DNA of 11,156 bases from an uncultured Alphaproteobacteria bacterium (lineage in GTDB: Bacteria > Pseudomonadota > Alphaproteobacteria > Thalassobaculales > Thalassobaculaceae). The stretch is taken from NCBI GenBank assembly GCA_938028645.1, contig CALIMD010000180.1, positions 1 through 11,156 on the forward strand, read 5' to 3'. The position numbers were made by a program, and so were the translations under genes. How positions within the stretch are numbered: the stretch's first letter is position 1; every line of letters begins with the position of its first letter. Below the pieces are notes generated by a model. It was not told where the DNA came from. It saw only the letters and a list, made by a program, of their open reading frames with translations, and searched no databases. Shown piece by piece: positions 1-6,699 of the stretch.

Positions 1-1
1 T

Positions 2-841
2 ATCGTTGGATTTGGGAGAGGTGGAAGATATTATAACAGGCCTGCATACGATCCAATCATTCAGAGTGTTTCTGGTGTGGCAGCAACATTACATCGCGCC
101 ACTGGAGAGCCGAGATTTGTCCCTATGGTGATGACGGACCATACCACCGGTTTAATTGCAGCTCAGGCTATTGGATTTGCCCTTTTTCGTCGGGAAAAAA
201 CAGGTGTGGGAGAAGCGATTGAAGTTCCTATGTTTGAAAATATGGCCTCCTTTGTTACTTCAGAACATATGGGGGCTGCGACTTTTGATCCCCCAGTTGG
301 TCCTACTGGTGATGGTCGGCTTCTAAGCCCACATTATCGCCCTCTACCGACTAAAGACGGTTTCATTACTGTGGCGCCTAACACAGATGCTCAAGCCTTT
401 GCTTTCTTCGATGCTATTAGACGACCTGAATTGAAGACAGATCCGCGCTTCAGCAGTGCCGCAGCGCGGACTAAACATGCAGAAGAATATTTTCAAATTC
501 GTATAGAAGGATTGAGTTTAAAAACTACGAGCGAATGGTTAGATGTTTTTGAAAAGGTGGATGTTCCATGTCAACGATATAATACCATAGAGGATTTAAT
601 CGAAGATCCCCATTTGAAAGATGTAGACTTCTTTTCACAAGAAGTTCATCCAACAGAAGGTCCAATTAGAAAAACTCGGGTTGCTAACACATTCACTGGC
701 GGTGGAAGGCAGGATGGCCTAGACGCTCCGCGGTTGGGTGGAAACACTAGAGAGGTGTTGATTGAGGCTGGTTACACCAAATCTGAGGTTGATGCGTTAC
801 TTAAATCTGGCGCTGCGATTAACTTCACAACAGAAAGTTAG
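2..841 (+). CDS. CaiB/BaiF family (family III) CoA-transferase, 5'-truncated by window edge
   Basis: Cytosolic enzyme of the family III CoA-transferases, which move CoA between two carboxylic acids through an acyl-enzyme intermediate; the substrate cannot be read from this fragment. The frame is open from base 2 and gives 279 residues before TAG. It begins with the family block GFGRGGRYYNRPAYDPIIQ (fragment residues 3-21), so the GTG at 77 is internal and not a start. About 100-120 N-terminal residues are missing compared with the usual 380-400. The conserved MTDHTTGLIAAQAIGFALFRR stretch starts at fragment residue 44; its Asp46 (codon 137-139) matches the catalytic Asp of the family. The TGVGEAIEVPMFENMASF block follows, as expected after it. 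The C-terminal part carries the small-domain pattern ending in LGGNTREVL. It converges on the class II aldolase gene 61 bases downstream, with a hairpin between them. The family is sure; the substrate is unknown. Confidence 0.93.
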   Translation: MVGFGRGGRYYNRPAYDPIIQSVSGVAATLHRATGEPRFVPMVMTDHTTGLIAAQAIGFALFRREKTGVGEAIEVPMFENMASFVTSEHMGAATFDPPVGPTGDGRLLSPHYRPLPTKDGFITVAPNTDAQAFAFFDAIRRPELKTDPRFSSAAARTKHAEEYFQIRIEGLSLKTTSEWLDVFEKVDVPCQRYNTIEDLIEDPHLKDVDFFSQEVHPTEGPIRKTRVANTFTGGGRQDGLDAPRLGGNTREVLIEAGYTKSEVDALLKSGAAINFTTES

Positions 842-856
842 AGGACAATCTAAAAG

Positions 857-894
857 TCTCGCTGCCATTCCTTTTTTACAAGGTGACAGCGAGA
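857..894. terminator. Bidirectional terminator-like hairpin between convergent genes
   Basis: TCTCGCTG (857-864) pairs perfectly with CAGCGAGA (887-894). Inside it, CCTT (870-873) can pair with AAGG (880-883), giving a long imperfect hairpin. A short T run follows on the plus side (TTTT at 901-904), and CTTTTAG follows on the minus side. It sits exactly between the stop codons of two converging genes, where a shared terminator is expected. The T tracts are short, so its efficiency is uncertain. Confidence 0.55.
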
Positions 895-902
895 GTTCAA
901 TT

Positions 903-1685
903 TTAGTGTGCGTAGTCTGGTTCTTTGCGATCCAAAATTCTCTTTAAAGCATCAAAATGCCATTCGGCGTTTGACCGTCCCCCATATTTCATGGCGGAAC
1001 CGCGATAGGTGTTATAGGTTTTTTCAACTACGGGAGCTGGAAGTTCGCGCAGCGGTCTTCCTGTCCACATTGCATATAGTTGTACTTGAGCTACTCGCTC
1101 TAAATAATAAAGTCGGTCATAAGCCTCTGCAACATTTCTGCCCAGTGTAAGTGCCCCATGGTTGGCCATGAGCATCACTGTATTTTTCCCACAGGCTTTT
1201 GCAAGTCGAGCCCCTTCAGCTGGATCAAGTCCTGGTCCGTCATAGGAATCGTCATAACCAGTTTTCATCATTGTTCCAAGCTCGGTTTGTCCAATAGGTT
1301 GGATTTTCTGATCTTCTAGACGAGTAAGGGCGCTCGCATAGGGCATGTGTGTATGAAAAACTGCATTGGCGTGATCCATAGTTTTATGCATTGGTGCATG
1401 GATGCAATAAGCTGAGCGTTCCACAATCCCTTCCCCAGCTACCACTTCACCATCATAATCTACTTCCATGAAGCAACTTGCAGTTACTTCTGACCAATGC
1501 GTTCCAAAGGGGATCTGGTAATAACGATCTTTATGTCCTGGGACGCGAAGCGTTAGATGATTAAAAATACCCTCGTGAAGATCGTGCATAACAGCGCATC
1601 GATGAGCCGCCGCAAGGTCAACTCTGGCGTTCCATTGTTCTTCCGTATAACCTTGAGCCTGAGCGCTTGATGAAACAAAATTCAT
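903..1685 (-). CDS. Class II aldolase/adducin family protein
   Basis: A 260-residue protein of the zinc-dependent class II aldolase/adducin fold; family members are aldolases, epimerases, decarboxylases and non-catalytic adducins. The metal-binding signature is visible: HTH at residues 111-113 in AVFHTHMPYASAL, and His176 in LMANHGALTLG. Aligning by eye, the catalytic Glu of fuculose-phosphate aldolase (in the usual SSEWPLH) falls in RSAYCIH at residues 90-96 and appears to be Ala92. A classical sugar-phosphate aldolase is therefore unlikely; decarboxylase or other lyase chemistry is possible. The ATG is supported by a strong GGGGAGA site (plus 1691-1697) at normal spacing. It is the last gene of the minus-strand cluster, 100 bases after the LLM gene and behind a weak terminator-like hairpin, so it may also have its own promoter. 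The family is firm; the reaction is unknown. Confidence 0.9.
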   Translation of the reverse strand: MNFVSSSAQAQGYTEEQWNARVDLAAAHRCAVMHDLHEGIFNHLTLRVPGHKDRYYQIPFGTHWSEVTASCFMEVDYDGEVVAGEGIVERSAYCIHAPMHKTMDHANAVFHTHMPYASALTRLEDQKIQPIGQTELGTMMKTGYDDSYDGPGLDPAEGARLAKACGKNTVMLMANHGALTLGRNVAEAYDRLYYLERVAQVQLYAMWTGRPLRELPAPVVEKTYNTYRGSAMKYGGRSNAEWHFDALKRILDRKEPDYAH

Positions 1686-1702
1686 TTTTTTCTCCCCAAA
1701 TT

Positions 1703-1749
1703 AAATAAGGTATTGTTGACACTTTCCACATCTCCTGCCTTGACGTCAA
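1703..1749 (-). promoter_or_regulatory. Possible control region of the class II aldolase gene
   Basis: Two small elements lie in the 100-base gap upstream of the aldolase gene. One is a perfect 10-base palindrome, TTGACGTCAA (1740-1749). The other is CAATACCTTATTT on the minus strand (1703-1715), which matches CAATACCTAATTT at 4718-4730 (plus) in 12 of 13 bases; its core CAATACC recurs upstream of the prpF-like gene. No convincing -35/-10 pair was found. That these are regulator sites is inference. Confidence 0.25.
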
Positions 1750-1760
1750 TCGTGTCGCTC

Positions 1761-1783
1761 TAAAAACCATACAGAGGATGGTT
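1761..1783 (-). terminator. Weak intrinsic terminator-like hairpin after the LLM gene
   Basis: Read on the minus strand, AACCAT and ATGGTT (plus 1778-1783 and 1765-1770) form a 6-base stem with a 7-base loop, followed directly by a U-rich run (GGUUUUUA). It starts a few bases beyond the LLM stop codon. The stem is short and AT-rich, so it probably gives only partial termination before the aldolase gene. Confidence 0.4.
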
Positions 1784-1785
1784 AA

Positions 1786-2790
1786 TTACATGGCAAAGGC
1801 CTTTGCTATCTCAGAATAACTGTTGCGACGTGCCTCATCGCTATGGGCCCAGGTTACAATAGCAACTTCTTCAACACCAAGCTGCGTTGATAATGTGCTT
1901 ATTCGTTCTGCTACTTCCTCACCGGTACCAACAAAAGTTTTTTGGCGTAACTCCTCGATTTTTGCTTTCTCATATTCATTATAATCCTGCTCCATAGAAA
2001 CCTCAGGCGTTTCAAAACTCAAGTGAAGTCCTCTATCTCGGTAGAGTTGCCAACGCGCTCTAGAACTGAAATGATATTGGGCCTCCTCGTGCGTTTCAGC
2101 TGCTAGTGCCCAGACACAAATGGCCGGGTTTGGTGTCTCATGCCTGTTACTGGGTTTATAATGTTCTCGGTATATTTCAATAGCTTCTTTACCGCCATGC
2201 CCATCGGTGAAAAACCATGCAAAAGCATATGGCAAACCAAAATGTGCTGCCACCTGGGCTCCAAAGGCTGAGCTCCCCAAAATCCAAATTTCGGGCACGG
2301 TCTCTCCTATTGGTTGAGCTTTTAATTTGGAAAATGTATGTCCATCTTGTAACGGTTCTCCATGGATCCAGGCATCAAGATCCATAACGTCGTTCGGAAA
2401 TTGGTTGGGTCTTTCCGCTGCATTGGGGTTTAGTGCGAATGCTGTTAATCCATCCGATCCGGGCGCTCTTCCAAGTCCGAGGTCTATTCTTCCCGGCGCT
2501 ATCGCATCTAATACTCTAAATTGCTCCGCCACTTTGAAAGGTGCGTAGTGTGGCAGCATGACGCCAGCACTCCCTACCCGAATTTTTTCTGTATTTGACG
2601 CGATTGCTGCTATTACTATTTCTGGAGCTGTGCCAACTATGGCAGGGTGATTGTGGTGTTCGGAAACCCAGAATCTGTGGTACCCAAGATCCTCGCAATG
2701 ATTTGCAAGGGCAATAGTCTCTCGAATAGCAGCACCCTGAGGTCGACCAGAAACGGCTATAGATTGATCAAGCACGGAGAGTTTTAGCAC
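1786..2790 (-). CDS. LLM class flavin-dependent oxidoreductase (luciferase-like, MsnO8 type)
   Basis: A 334-residue TIM-barrel protein of the bacterial-luciferase-like family, which uses reduced FMN or F420 for monooxygenation or hydride transfer in the cytoplasm. The length is normal for the MsnO8-type group. Diagnostic blocks are FWVSEHHNHPAI (residues 40-51), IRVGSAGVMLPHYAPFKVAE (70-89), and PGRIDLGLGRAPGSD (99-113). The start is GTG at plus 2788-2790, preceded by AAGGAAG about 9 bases upstream, which is better than any downstream start. It lies 24 bases after the KDPG-type aldolase gene and is almost certainly co-transcribed with it. Enzymes of this type in catabolic operons often oxygenate a small organic substrate, and a separate flavin reductase would usually be needed; none is visible next to it. 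The substrate is unknown. Confidence 0.92.
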   Translation of the reverse strand: MLKLSVLDQSIAVSGRPQGAAIRETIALANHCEDLGYHRFWVSEHHNHPAIVGTAPEIVIAAIASNTEKIRVGSAGVMLPHYAPFKVAEQFRVLDAIAPGRIDLGLGRAPGSDGLTAFALNPNAAERPNQFPNDVMDLDAWIHGEPLQDGHTFSKLKAQPIGETVPEIWILGSSAFGAQVAAHFGLPYAFAWFFTDGHGGKEAIEIYREHYKPSNRHETPNPAICVWALAAETHEEAQYHFSSRARWQLYRDRGLHLSFETPEVSMEQDYNEYEKAKIEELRQKTFVGTGEEVAERISTLSTQLGVEEVAIVTWAHSDEARRNSYSEIAKAFAM

Positions 2791-2814
2791 TGATTTTCTT
2801 CCTTTTCAGTTCCA

Positions 2815-3432
2815 CTAGAGTGATGCTGCCATTGTAGCAAGTCTAGTGATCTCTTTCCAATTTTGTTGTTCTATTAAATCTGAGGGTGAGGCAAAACTGC
2901 CACCCACGCATACAACGTTTTTTTCTCTCAGATACTTAGGGGCATCTGAAAAATCAATTCCACCCGTTGGACAAAATTCCAAGTCGGGATAAACGGGTTG
3001 TAATTGTTTTAGCCCATAAATGCCCCCTGCTGCTTTAGCAGGAAAAAATTTTAACGTTCTTAACCCGTATCGGTAGGCCGTCATTGCTTCGGAGCTTGTC
3101 TGTATGCCCGGAAGATAGGCTAAATTATCTTTCTGGGCCTGCTCAACTAAATCCATATTTAATCCTGGCGATACAGCAAAACATGCGCCTGAATTTTTAG
3201 CCCGAATAAGATCCACAGGATCCAAAAGGGTTCCAACTCCCACGCTAATTTCAGGTAATGCTTTTGATATAATTTCGACTGCCTTCAATGCAGGTTTGGT
3301 CCGTAATGTGATCTCTATTACAGAAAGACCACCTGCCATCAATGCAGTGCATAAAGGTAAGGTATCATCCAAATTATTCATGGTTAGGACGGGGATCATC
3401 GGGGTTGTAGATAATAATTCCTTGATTTGCAT
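2815..3432 (-). CDS. eda: KDPG/KHG-type aldolase (class I, Eda family)
   Basis: A 205-residue class I aldolase of the 2-dehydro-3-deoxy-phosphogluconate / 4-hydroxy-2-oxoglutarate aldolase family. It should cleave a 2-oxo-4-hydroxy acid to pyruvate plus an aldehyde (glyceraldehyde 3-phosphate for KDPG, glyoxylate for KHG). The active-site set is complete: Glu40 and Arg44 in VIEITLRT (38-45), Thr68 in VGVGTLLDP, the Schiff-base Lys128 in LKFFPAKAAGG (127-137), CPTGGI at 154-159, and the phosphate-loop GGS at 177-179. The length matches E. coli Eda (213). The ATG has AAAGG 7 bases upstream. No Entner-Doudoroff dehydratase (edd) is nearby. Its partners are a PrpF-type isomerase and an LLM oxidoreductase, so its true substrate may be another 2-oxo-4-hydroxy acid. 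The family is certain; the specificity is not. Confidence 0.93.
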   Translation of the reverse strand: MQIKELLSTTPMIPVLTMNNLDDTLPLCTALMAGGLSVIEITLRTKPALKAVEIISKALPEISVGVGTLLDPVDLIRAKNSGACFAVSPGLNMDLVEQAQKDNLAYLPGIQTSSEAMTAYRYGLRTLKFFPAKAAGGIYGLKQLQPVYPDLEFCPTGGIDFSDAPKYLREKNVVCVGGSFASPSDLIEQQNWKEITRLATMAASL

Positions 3433-3478
3433 AAATTAACCTTTACTTCGGTTCTCTAATTATCGCGGTTTTGCGTCT

Positions 3479-4627
3479 TTATTTTGAGTAATCAGATGCC
3501 TCTGGAATTAATACGTTACCTTCCATTAAAGTTCTGGCGGTGCGGTAAGCCGTAACCTGCAAAGCAAAAGGGGTTGTGTTTCTAATCTCTACCTTTGCAT
3601 CTAATGGTAAGATGCCACTTGGATTGGCGATCCTGACGGTTCCTTCGTCATTTGACAATATTCCATTACATATCGTTCCCCGAATGCGGCATGCTACTGC
3701 TAGGCACATAGCTCCCGTTAAAGGTAAGACTCGGTGAACTTGACCCATCGACCATATCCTTGCCGTTATATCTGCAGAACTTGGATTTATCGTTTCACCG
3801 GCTAACGTTTTATATTTAGAGGATTTAGAGACAATTCCTAGTTTTGGTGCTGTAGGCGGTACTTTCGTGACTGATTTTGCTAATCCCATTTTGACACCGG
3901 CTTCAAGACGAATAAGCTCGACAAGACCCATGAGGTCTGAATTTCTTTCCAGTTCTTCGACGGTTTCGGCCCCGGTTAAGCCAAATCTCTCTGCGGCAAC
4001 AAAAGCACAGGGAACGCTTGAGTCAATCAGGGATACTTCAAAGTTTCCAGCACCTTTGATAGATACGATGTCAGTTGGATTCCCGGTTGGCAGTAATGAG
4101 CCCGTTTTTGTTCCGCCTGGCTCTAAAAAATCAAGTTTAATTTGGGCGCCAGTGCCGCTTACGCCTGGGATTTCAAAATTACCATTCACTTGTGCAAAAC
4201 CATCTTTTGTTGGGATTGTAGCGCGAATAATTTTTTCTGAATTGGTATTATGTATCAGTATTTCTTTGAATTTTCCATCGGCCTTAATTAAGCCGGTGTC
4301 GACCGCAAAGGGGCCAACTGCCGACGATAGGTTTCCACAATTGGACGAATAATCAACCAGCTCTTCCTTCACTGCTACTTGTGCAAAAGTGTAATCAAGG
4401 TCAGTATCTGGCCTCGAGGACGGCCCTATGACCACCGCCTTTGACAAGGATGAAATACCGCCACCCATCCCATTAAGTTGTCGGCCATATGGGTCTGGAC
4501 TCCCTATCGCACTCATAAAAATTCTATCCCATTCCATTCTATCTTTTGGTAGGTCTCTAGCATGAAAAAAGACACCTTTGGATGAACCACCACGCATAAA
4601 CACAGCGAAAACACGAGTTTGGGTCAT
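3479..4627 (-). CDS. PrpF-family isomerase (4-oxalomesaconate tautomerase/aconitate isomerase type)
   Basis: A 382-residue protein with the diaminopimelate-epimerase-like fold of the PrpF family. Members move a double bond by proton transfer: PrpF isomerises 2-methylaconitate, and GalD/LigU tautomerise 4-oxalomesaconate in gallate and protocatechuate breakdown. Visible signatures are MRGGSSKGVFF (11-21), GSPDPYGRQLNGMGGG (42-57) with SSLSK (59-63), FAQV (81-84), and SNCGNLSSAVGPFAVDTGLI (95-114). Lys63 and Cys97 have the same 34-residue spacing as the active-site Lys73/Cys107 pair that I recall for Shewanella PrpF. The ATG has GGGAG about 9-10 bases upstream. It is the first gene of the minus-strand cluster, 46 bases before the eda-type gene. 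No methylcitrate genes (prpB, prpC, acnD) are next to it, so a role in propionate metabolism is not supported here. The substrate is open. Confidence 0.92.
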   Translation of the reverse strand: MTQTRVFAVFMRGGSSKGVFFHARDLPKDRMEWDRIFMSAIGSPDPYGRQLNGMGGGISSLSKAVVIGPSSRPDTDLDYTFAQVAVKEELVDYSSNCGNLSSAVGPFAVDTGLIKADGKFKEILIHNTNSEKIIRATIPTKDGFAQVNGNFEIPGVSGTGAQIKLDFLEPGGTKTGSLLPTGNPTDIVSIKGAGNFEVSLIDSSVPCAFVAAERFGLTGAETVEELERNSDLMGLVELIRLEAGVKMGLAKSVTKVPPTAPKLGIVSKSSKYKTLAGETINPSSADITARIWSMGQVHRVLPLTGAMCLAVACRIRGTICNGILSNDEGTVRIANPSGILPLDAKVEIRNTTPFALQVTAYRTARTLMEGNVLIPEASDYSK

Positions 4628-4805
4628 TTCAATTCACTCCCGATAGTGGTATTGCTTGCCTACTTGAAAGATCATACATAAATAGTTAAAGATTTAGAAA
4701 ACTTGCTAGCTGAATAGCAATACCTAATTTATTTGCAATAGATCATTTGACCTCATTCATTACAATTCTAAGTGTTAAAATCAATAGGCTTGGGGAGTAT
4801 CAATT
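4628..4805. promoter_or_regulatory. Divergent control region between prpF-like and Sel1 genes
   Basis: This 178-base AT-rich region must hold the promoters of the minus-strand cluster and of the Sel1 gene. It contains a perfect 9-base inverted repeat, GGTATTGCT (4648-4656) and AGCAATACC (4716-4724). It also contains a compact dyad, TTGCTA-6-TAGCAA (4703-4720), that shares the right arm. On the minus strand, TATGAT (plus 4671-4676) is a good -10 candidate, although its -35 is poor. On the plus strand TTGACC (4747-4752) resembles a -35, without a well-spaced -10. GGGGAG (4792-4797) is the Sel1 ribosome site. The repeats are plain to see; operator function is inferred. Confidence 0.45.
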
Positions 4806-5909
4806 ATGTCGAAAGAATTTAGGTTTTCGAAGATATTGTTAATCTTTAAAAGCGTTATGCTTTGTCTGTTGATATTTAAAACTCAATTTGGGTCAACAGC
4901 ATTAGCCGATGAAAGACAAAAGGCTGACTGTCATACTAAACTAGAACAAGCGAGATTGTGGATTCGTGCTACGGACTTCAATGCGCCGGCAGAAGAGAAA
5001 ACTAGAGTAAAATCAGCAATCGATATCGCAAATAAGGCTTGCGAACTGGCAAAAGAATCGGCGCCCGACGATGGCGAGGTTCTTATAAACTCAGCATTTG
5101 CTTTATTCGCAGCAGAAAAGAAAAAAGAGGCAGTGAATCGCATCCAGGAGGCAGCGGAGATTGGGTACCCTCCTGCCATGGTCATGATGGCTCGTTATTT
5201 GGGGCAAGGTAAGTATATGGAGAAAGACTCGGAAGGGGCCTGGTTGCTGCTGATCGAGACATTAAAAACAAAACATGATTCGGCGCGAATTCAGGCTGCA
5301 CTGGAGTTTTTACCGGGTGGTGTAGGCCCCGAGAACGCAAAAAGGGCAAAATCGACACTACTTGACCTCATAAACGAGGGAAACAGCAAGGCAATGGTCG
5401 CTTATGCCATGAAGGTCCTGAAAATAAAAAAAGCAAAACCCAATACCAAAGAATCTGAGGAAGGACTTGAACTTCTGGAAAGAGCCGCGAGAACATTTCA
5501 AAACCCTAGGGCAATGATATTTTTAAGTTTACTTTACAACCAAGGAAATGTGGTCAAACGCGATGAAAAAAAGGCGATTGAGTATGCTCAGTTAGCGATA
5601 GACGCAAATGTTCCTCAGGCTTTCGGAACAATGGGACAAATTTATCAAAACCAAGGCGATAATAAGAAAGCAGTTGAATGGTTCAAAAAAGGCGCAGCCA
5701 TTGATGATGGATTTTCGCAAGGTATGCTGGGCTTTATGTTTTCGGGTGGATTTGGGGTAAAGCAGGATCTTTCCAAAGCGGTCGATTGGTGGAGAAAGGC
5801 GAGATGGAATGGGGACCGAATGGCTGCCAGTTACCTTCAGGTTCATCGTGATAAGCAAAAGGCCCGAAGAGCTTGGAAAGAAAGCCAAAAAGAAAAGTTA
5901 AAAAAATAA
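4806..5909 (+). CDS. Exported Sel1/TPR-repeat protein
   Basis: A 367-residue protein with a Sec-type signal peptide: a basic start, a hydrophobic core around residues 10-26, and a likely cleavage after Ala34 (STALA|DE). It is expected in the periplasm. The mature part consists of Sel1/TPR-like helical hairpins: a TPR-like region near 88-117, then Sel1 repeats around 118-155, 232-268 (NPRAMIFLSLLYNQG), 269-300 and 301-336 (GMLGFMFSGGFGVKQDLSKA). The stretch 160-230 is more diverged. Such proteins act as protein-protein scaffolds, often in envelope stress, secretion or cell-wall processes, and have no enzymatic role. The C-terminal 19 residues are very Lys/Arg-rich. The ATG is set by GGGGAG 8 bases upstream. 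It converges with the next gene across only 19 bases. The partner is unknown, and neighbouring metabolic genes give no hint. Confidence 0.9.
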   Translation: MSKEFRFSKILLIFKSVMLCLLIFKTQFGSTALADERQKADCHTKLEQARLWIRATDFNAPAEEKTRVKSAIDIANKACELAKESAPDDGEVLINSAFALFAAEKKKEAVNRIQEAAEIGYPPAMVMMARYLGQGKYMEKDSEGAWLLLIETLKTKHDSARIQAALEFLPGGVGPENAKRAKSTLLDLINEGNSKAMVAYAMKVLKIKKAKPNTKESEEGLELLERAARTFQNPRAMIFLSLLYNQGNVVKRDEKKAIEYAQLAIDANVPQAFGTMGQIYQNQGDNKKAVEWFKKGAAIDDGFSQGMLGFMFSGGFGVKQDLSKAVDWWRKARWNGDRMAASYLQVHRDKQKARRAWKESQKEKLKK

Positions 5910-5928
5910 TATGAAAGTTTGTGGGCTT

Positions 5929-6618
5929 CTATCCTAAGTCCTCCGATGATAATGCGAAATGCAACTTGTAGGTGCCCGTATCGGCTGTTCTAGCTCCATG
6001 TTCAATAAGTGAGGCCTCTGACATAACTCCATTGCGCCATAAGCGATTTAGCGGCGCCACTTCTATGCCCTCAATGAAAATAATCCAATCGGCTATTTCG
6101 TCTGGTTTGTCCCTCATTGCCTTTTCTTCTGTTTGTTTTTCACTGGCCGAATGGTCTCCTTTTATAAGGTGCGCGGCGACAATCCCTGGTTGAGACACCA
6201 GACCCGGAAATATCTCATTGGATATCCAGTTAAAGAACTCGTCTTCTCGGTTATCGGCGGCACTAATTCGTATGGTTAGAATAGCAGCACCCACTCCTTT
6301 ACCATGAGAAGAAATGACTTCACTGAGAGTGCGGTTATTGTTTTTGAGTGTCGGGCCCACTCGCCGCGTCCAAGGCGTAGGACTGTTTAATCGGGTGAGG
6401 TAGGCCTCTGATGTTAATGTAGCCACTGTCTCCGTCTCATAAAAATGAAAAAATTCTGGCTCACCTTCTATGGCCACATATCTCCGGCCTCTTAAAAAGC
6501 CTTTAATACCGACTCTTTCAGGAACATGTTCATAACAATGCCAATGATTATAGTCATCCTGAACCTCTGGCGCTACATTATGCCAAATAGCGGCCACGCC
6601 TTCTCCCAATAGTGGCAT
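5929..6618 (-). CDS. Putative dimeric alpha/beta-barrel (EthD-like) protein, tandem domains
   Basis: A 229-residue protein that I recognise only at fold level. It appears to have two ferredoxin-like halves. The first has WHCYEHVPERVGIKGFLRGR (residues 26-45), then a strand with FFHFYETE (56-63). The second, from about residue 107, has FFNWISNEIFPGLVSQPGIV (128-147), then ADWIIFIEGIE (176-186). The pattern of a helix with xEHxPE, then pGf and R-R-Y, then a strand is typical of EthD/antibiotic-monooxygenase-like dimeric barrels found in small-molecule catabolism. No signal peptide or membrane segment is seen. AAGGAAGG lies about 9 bases before the ATG. It is divergent from the Gfo/Idh-type gene with an 81-base gap, suggesting shared control. 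The function is unknown; it may bind or isomerise an aromatic or polyketide-like substrate, but this is inference. Confidence 0.8.
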   Translation of the reverse strand: MPLLGEGVAAIWHNVAPEVQDDYNHWHCYEHVPERVGIKGFLRGRRYVAIEGEPEFFHFYETETVATLTSEAYLTRLNSPTPWTRRVGPTLKNNNRTLSEVISSHGKGVGAAILTIRISAADNREDEFFNWISNEIFPGLVSQPGIVAAHLIKGDHSASEKQTEEKAMRDKPDEIADWIIFIEGIEVAPLNRLWRNGVMSEASLIEHGARTADTGTYKLHFALSSEDLG

Positions 6619-6699
6619 TTTATCAAACCTTCCTTAAAATTTTTCGACTACAAATTCAGGTATAAACGCGCTAAACTTTTTTTGAAAAGAGATACTGCC
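6619..6699. promoter_or_regulatory. Divergent promoter region, barrel protein/Gfo-Idh gene
   Basis: The 81-base AT-rich gap must carry both start regions. TATAAA (6661-6666) is a plausible plus-strand -10; its predicted transcript start near 6673 would leave a 27-base leader before the ATG at 6700. No good -35 stands at the right distance, and no clear dyad is seen. Confidence 0.3.

Noticed and set aside
3867..4352. Long plus-strand open frame (161 codons) inside the PrpF-family gene
   Set aside because: It lies antisense within a gene with full family signatures; its translation is Ser/Pro-rich without motifs.
6682..6699. TTG start adding six residues to the Gfo/Idh protein
   Set aside because: No ribosome site before it and the added residues precede the first Rossmann strand; the ATG at 6700 fits better.
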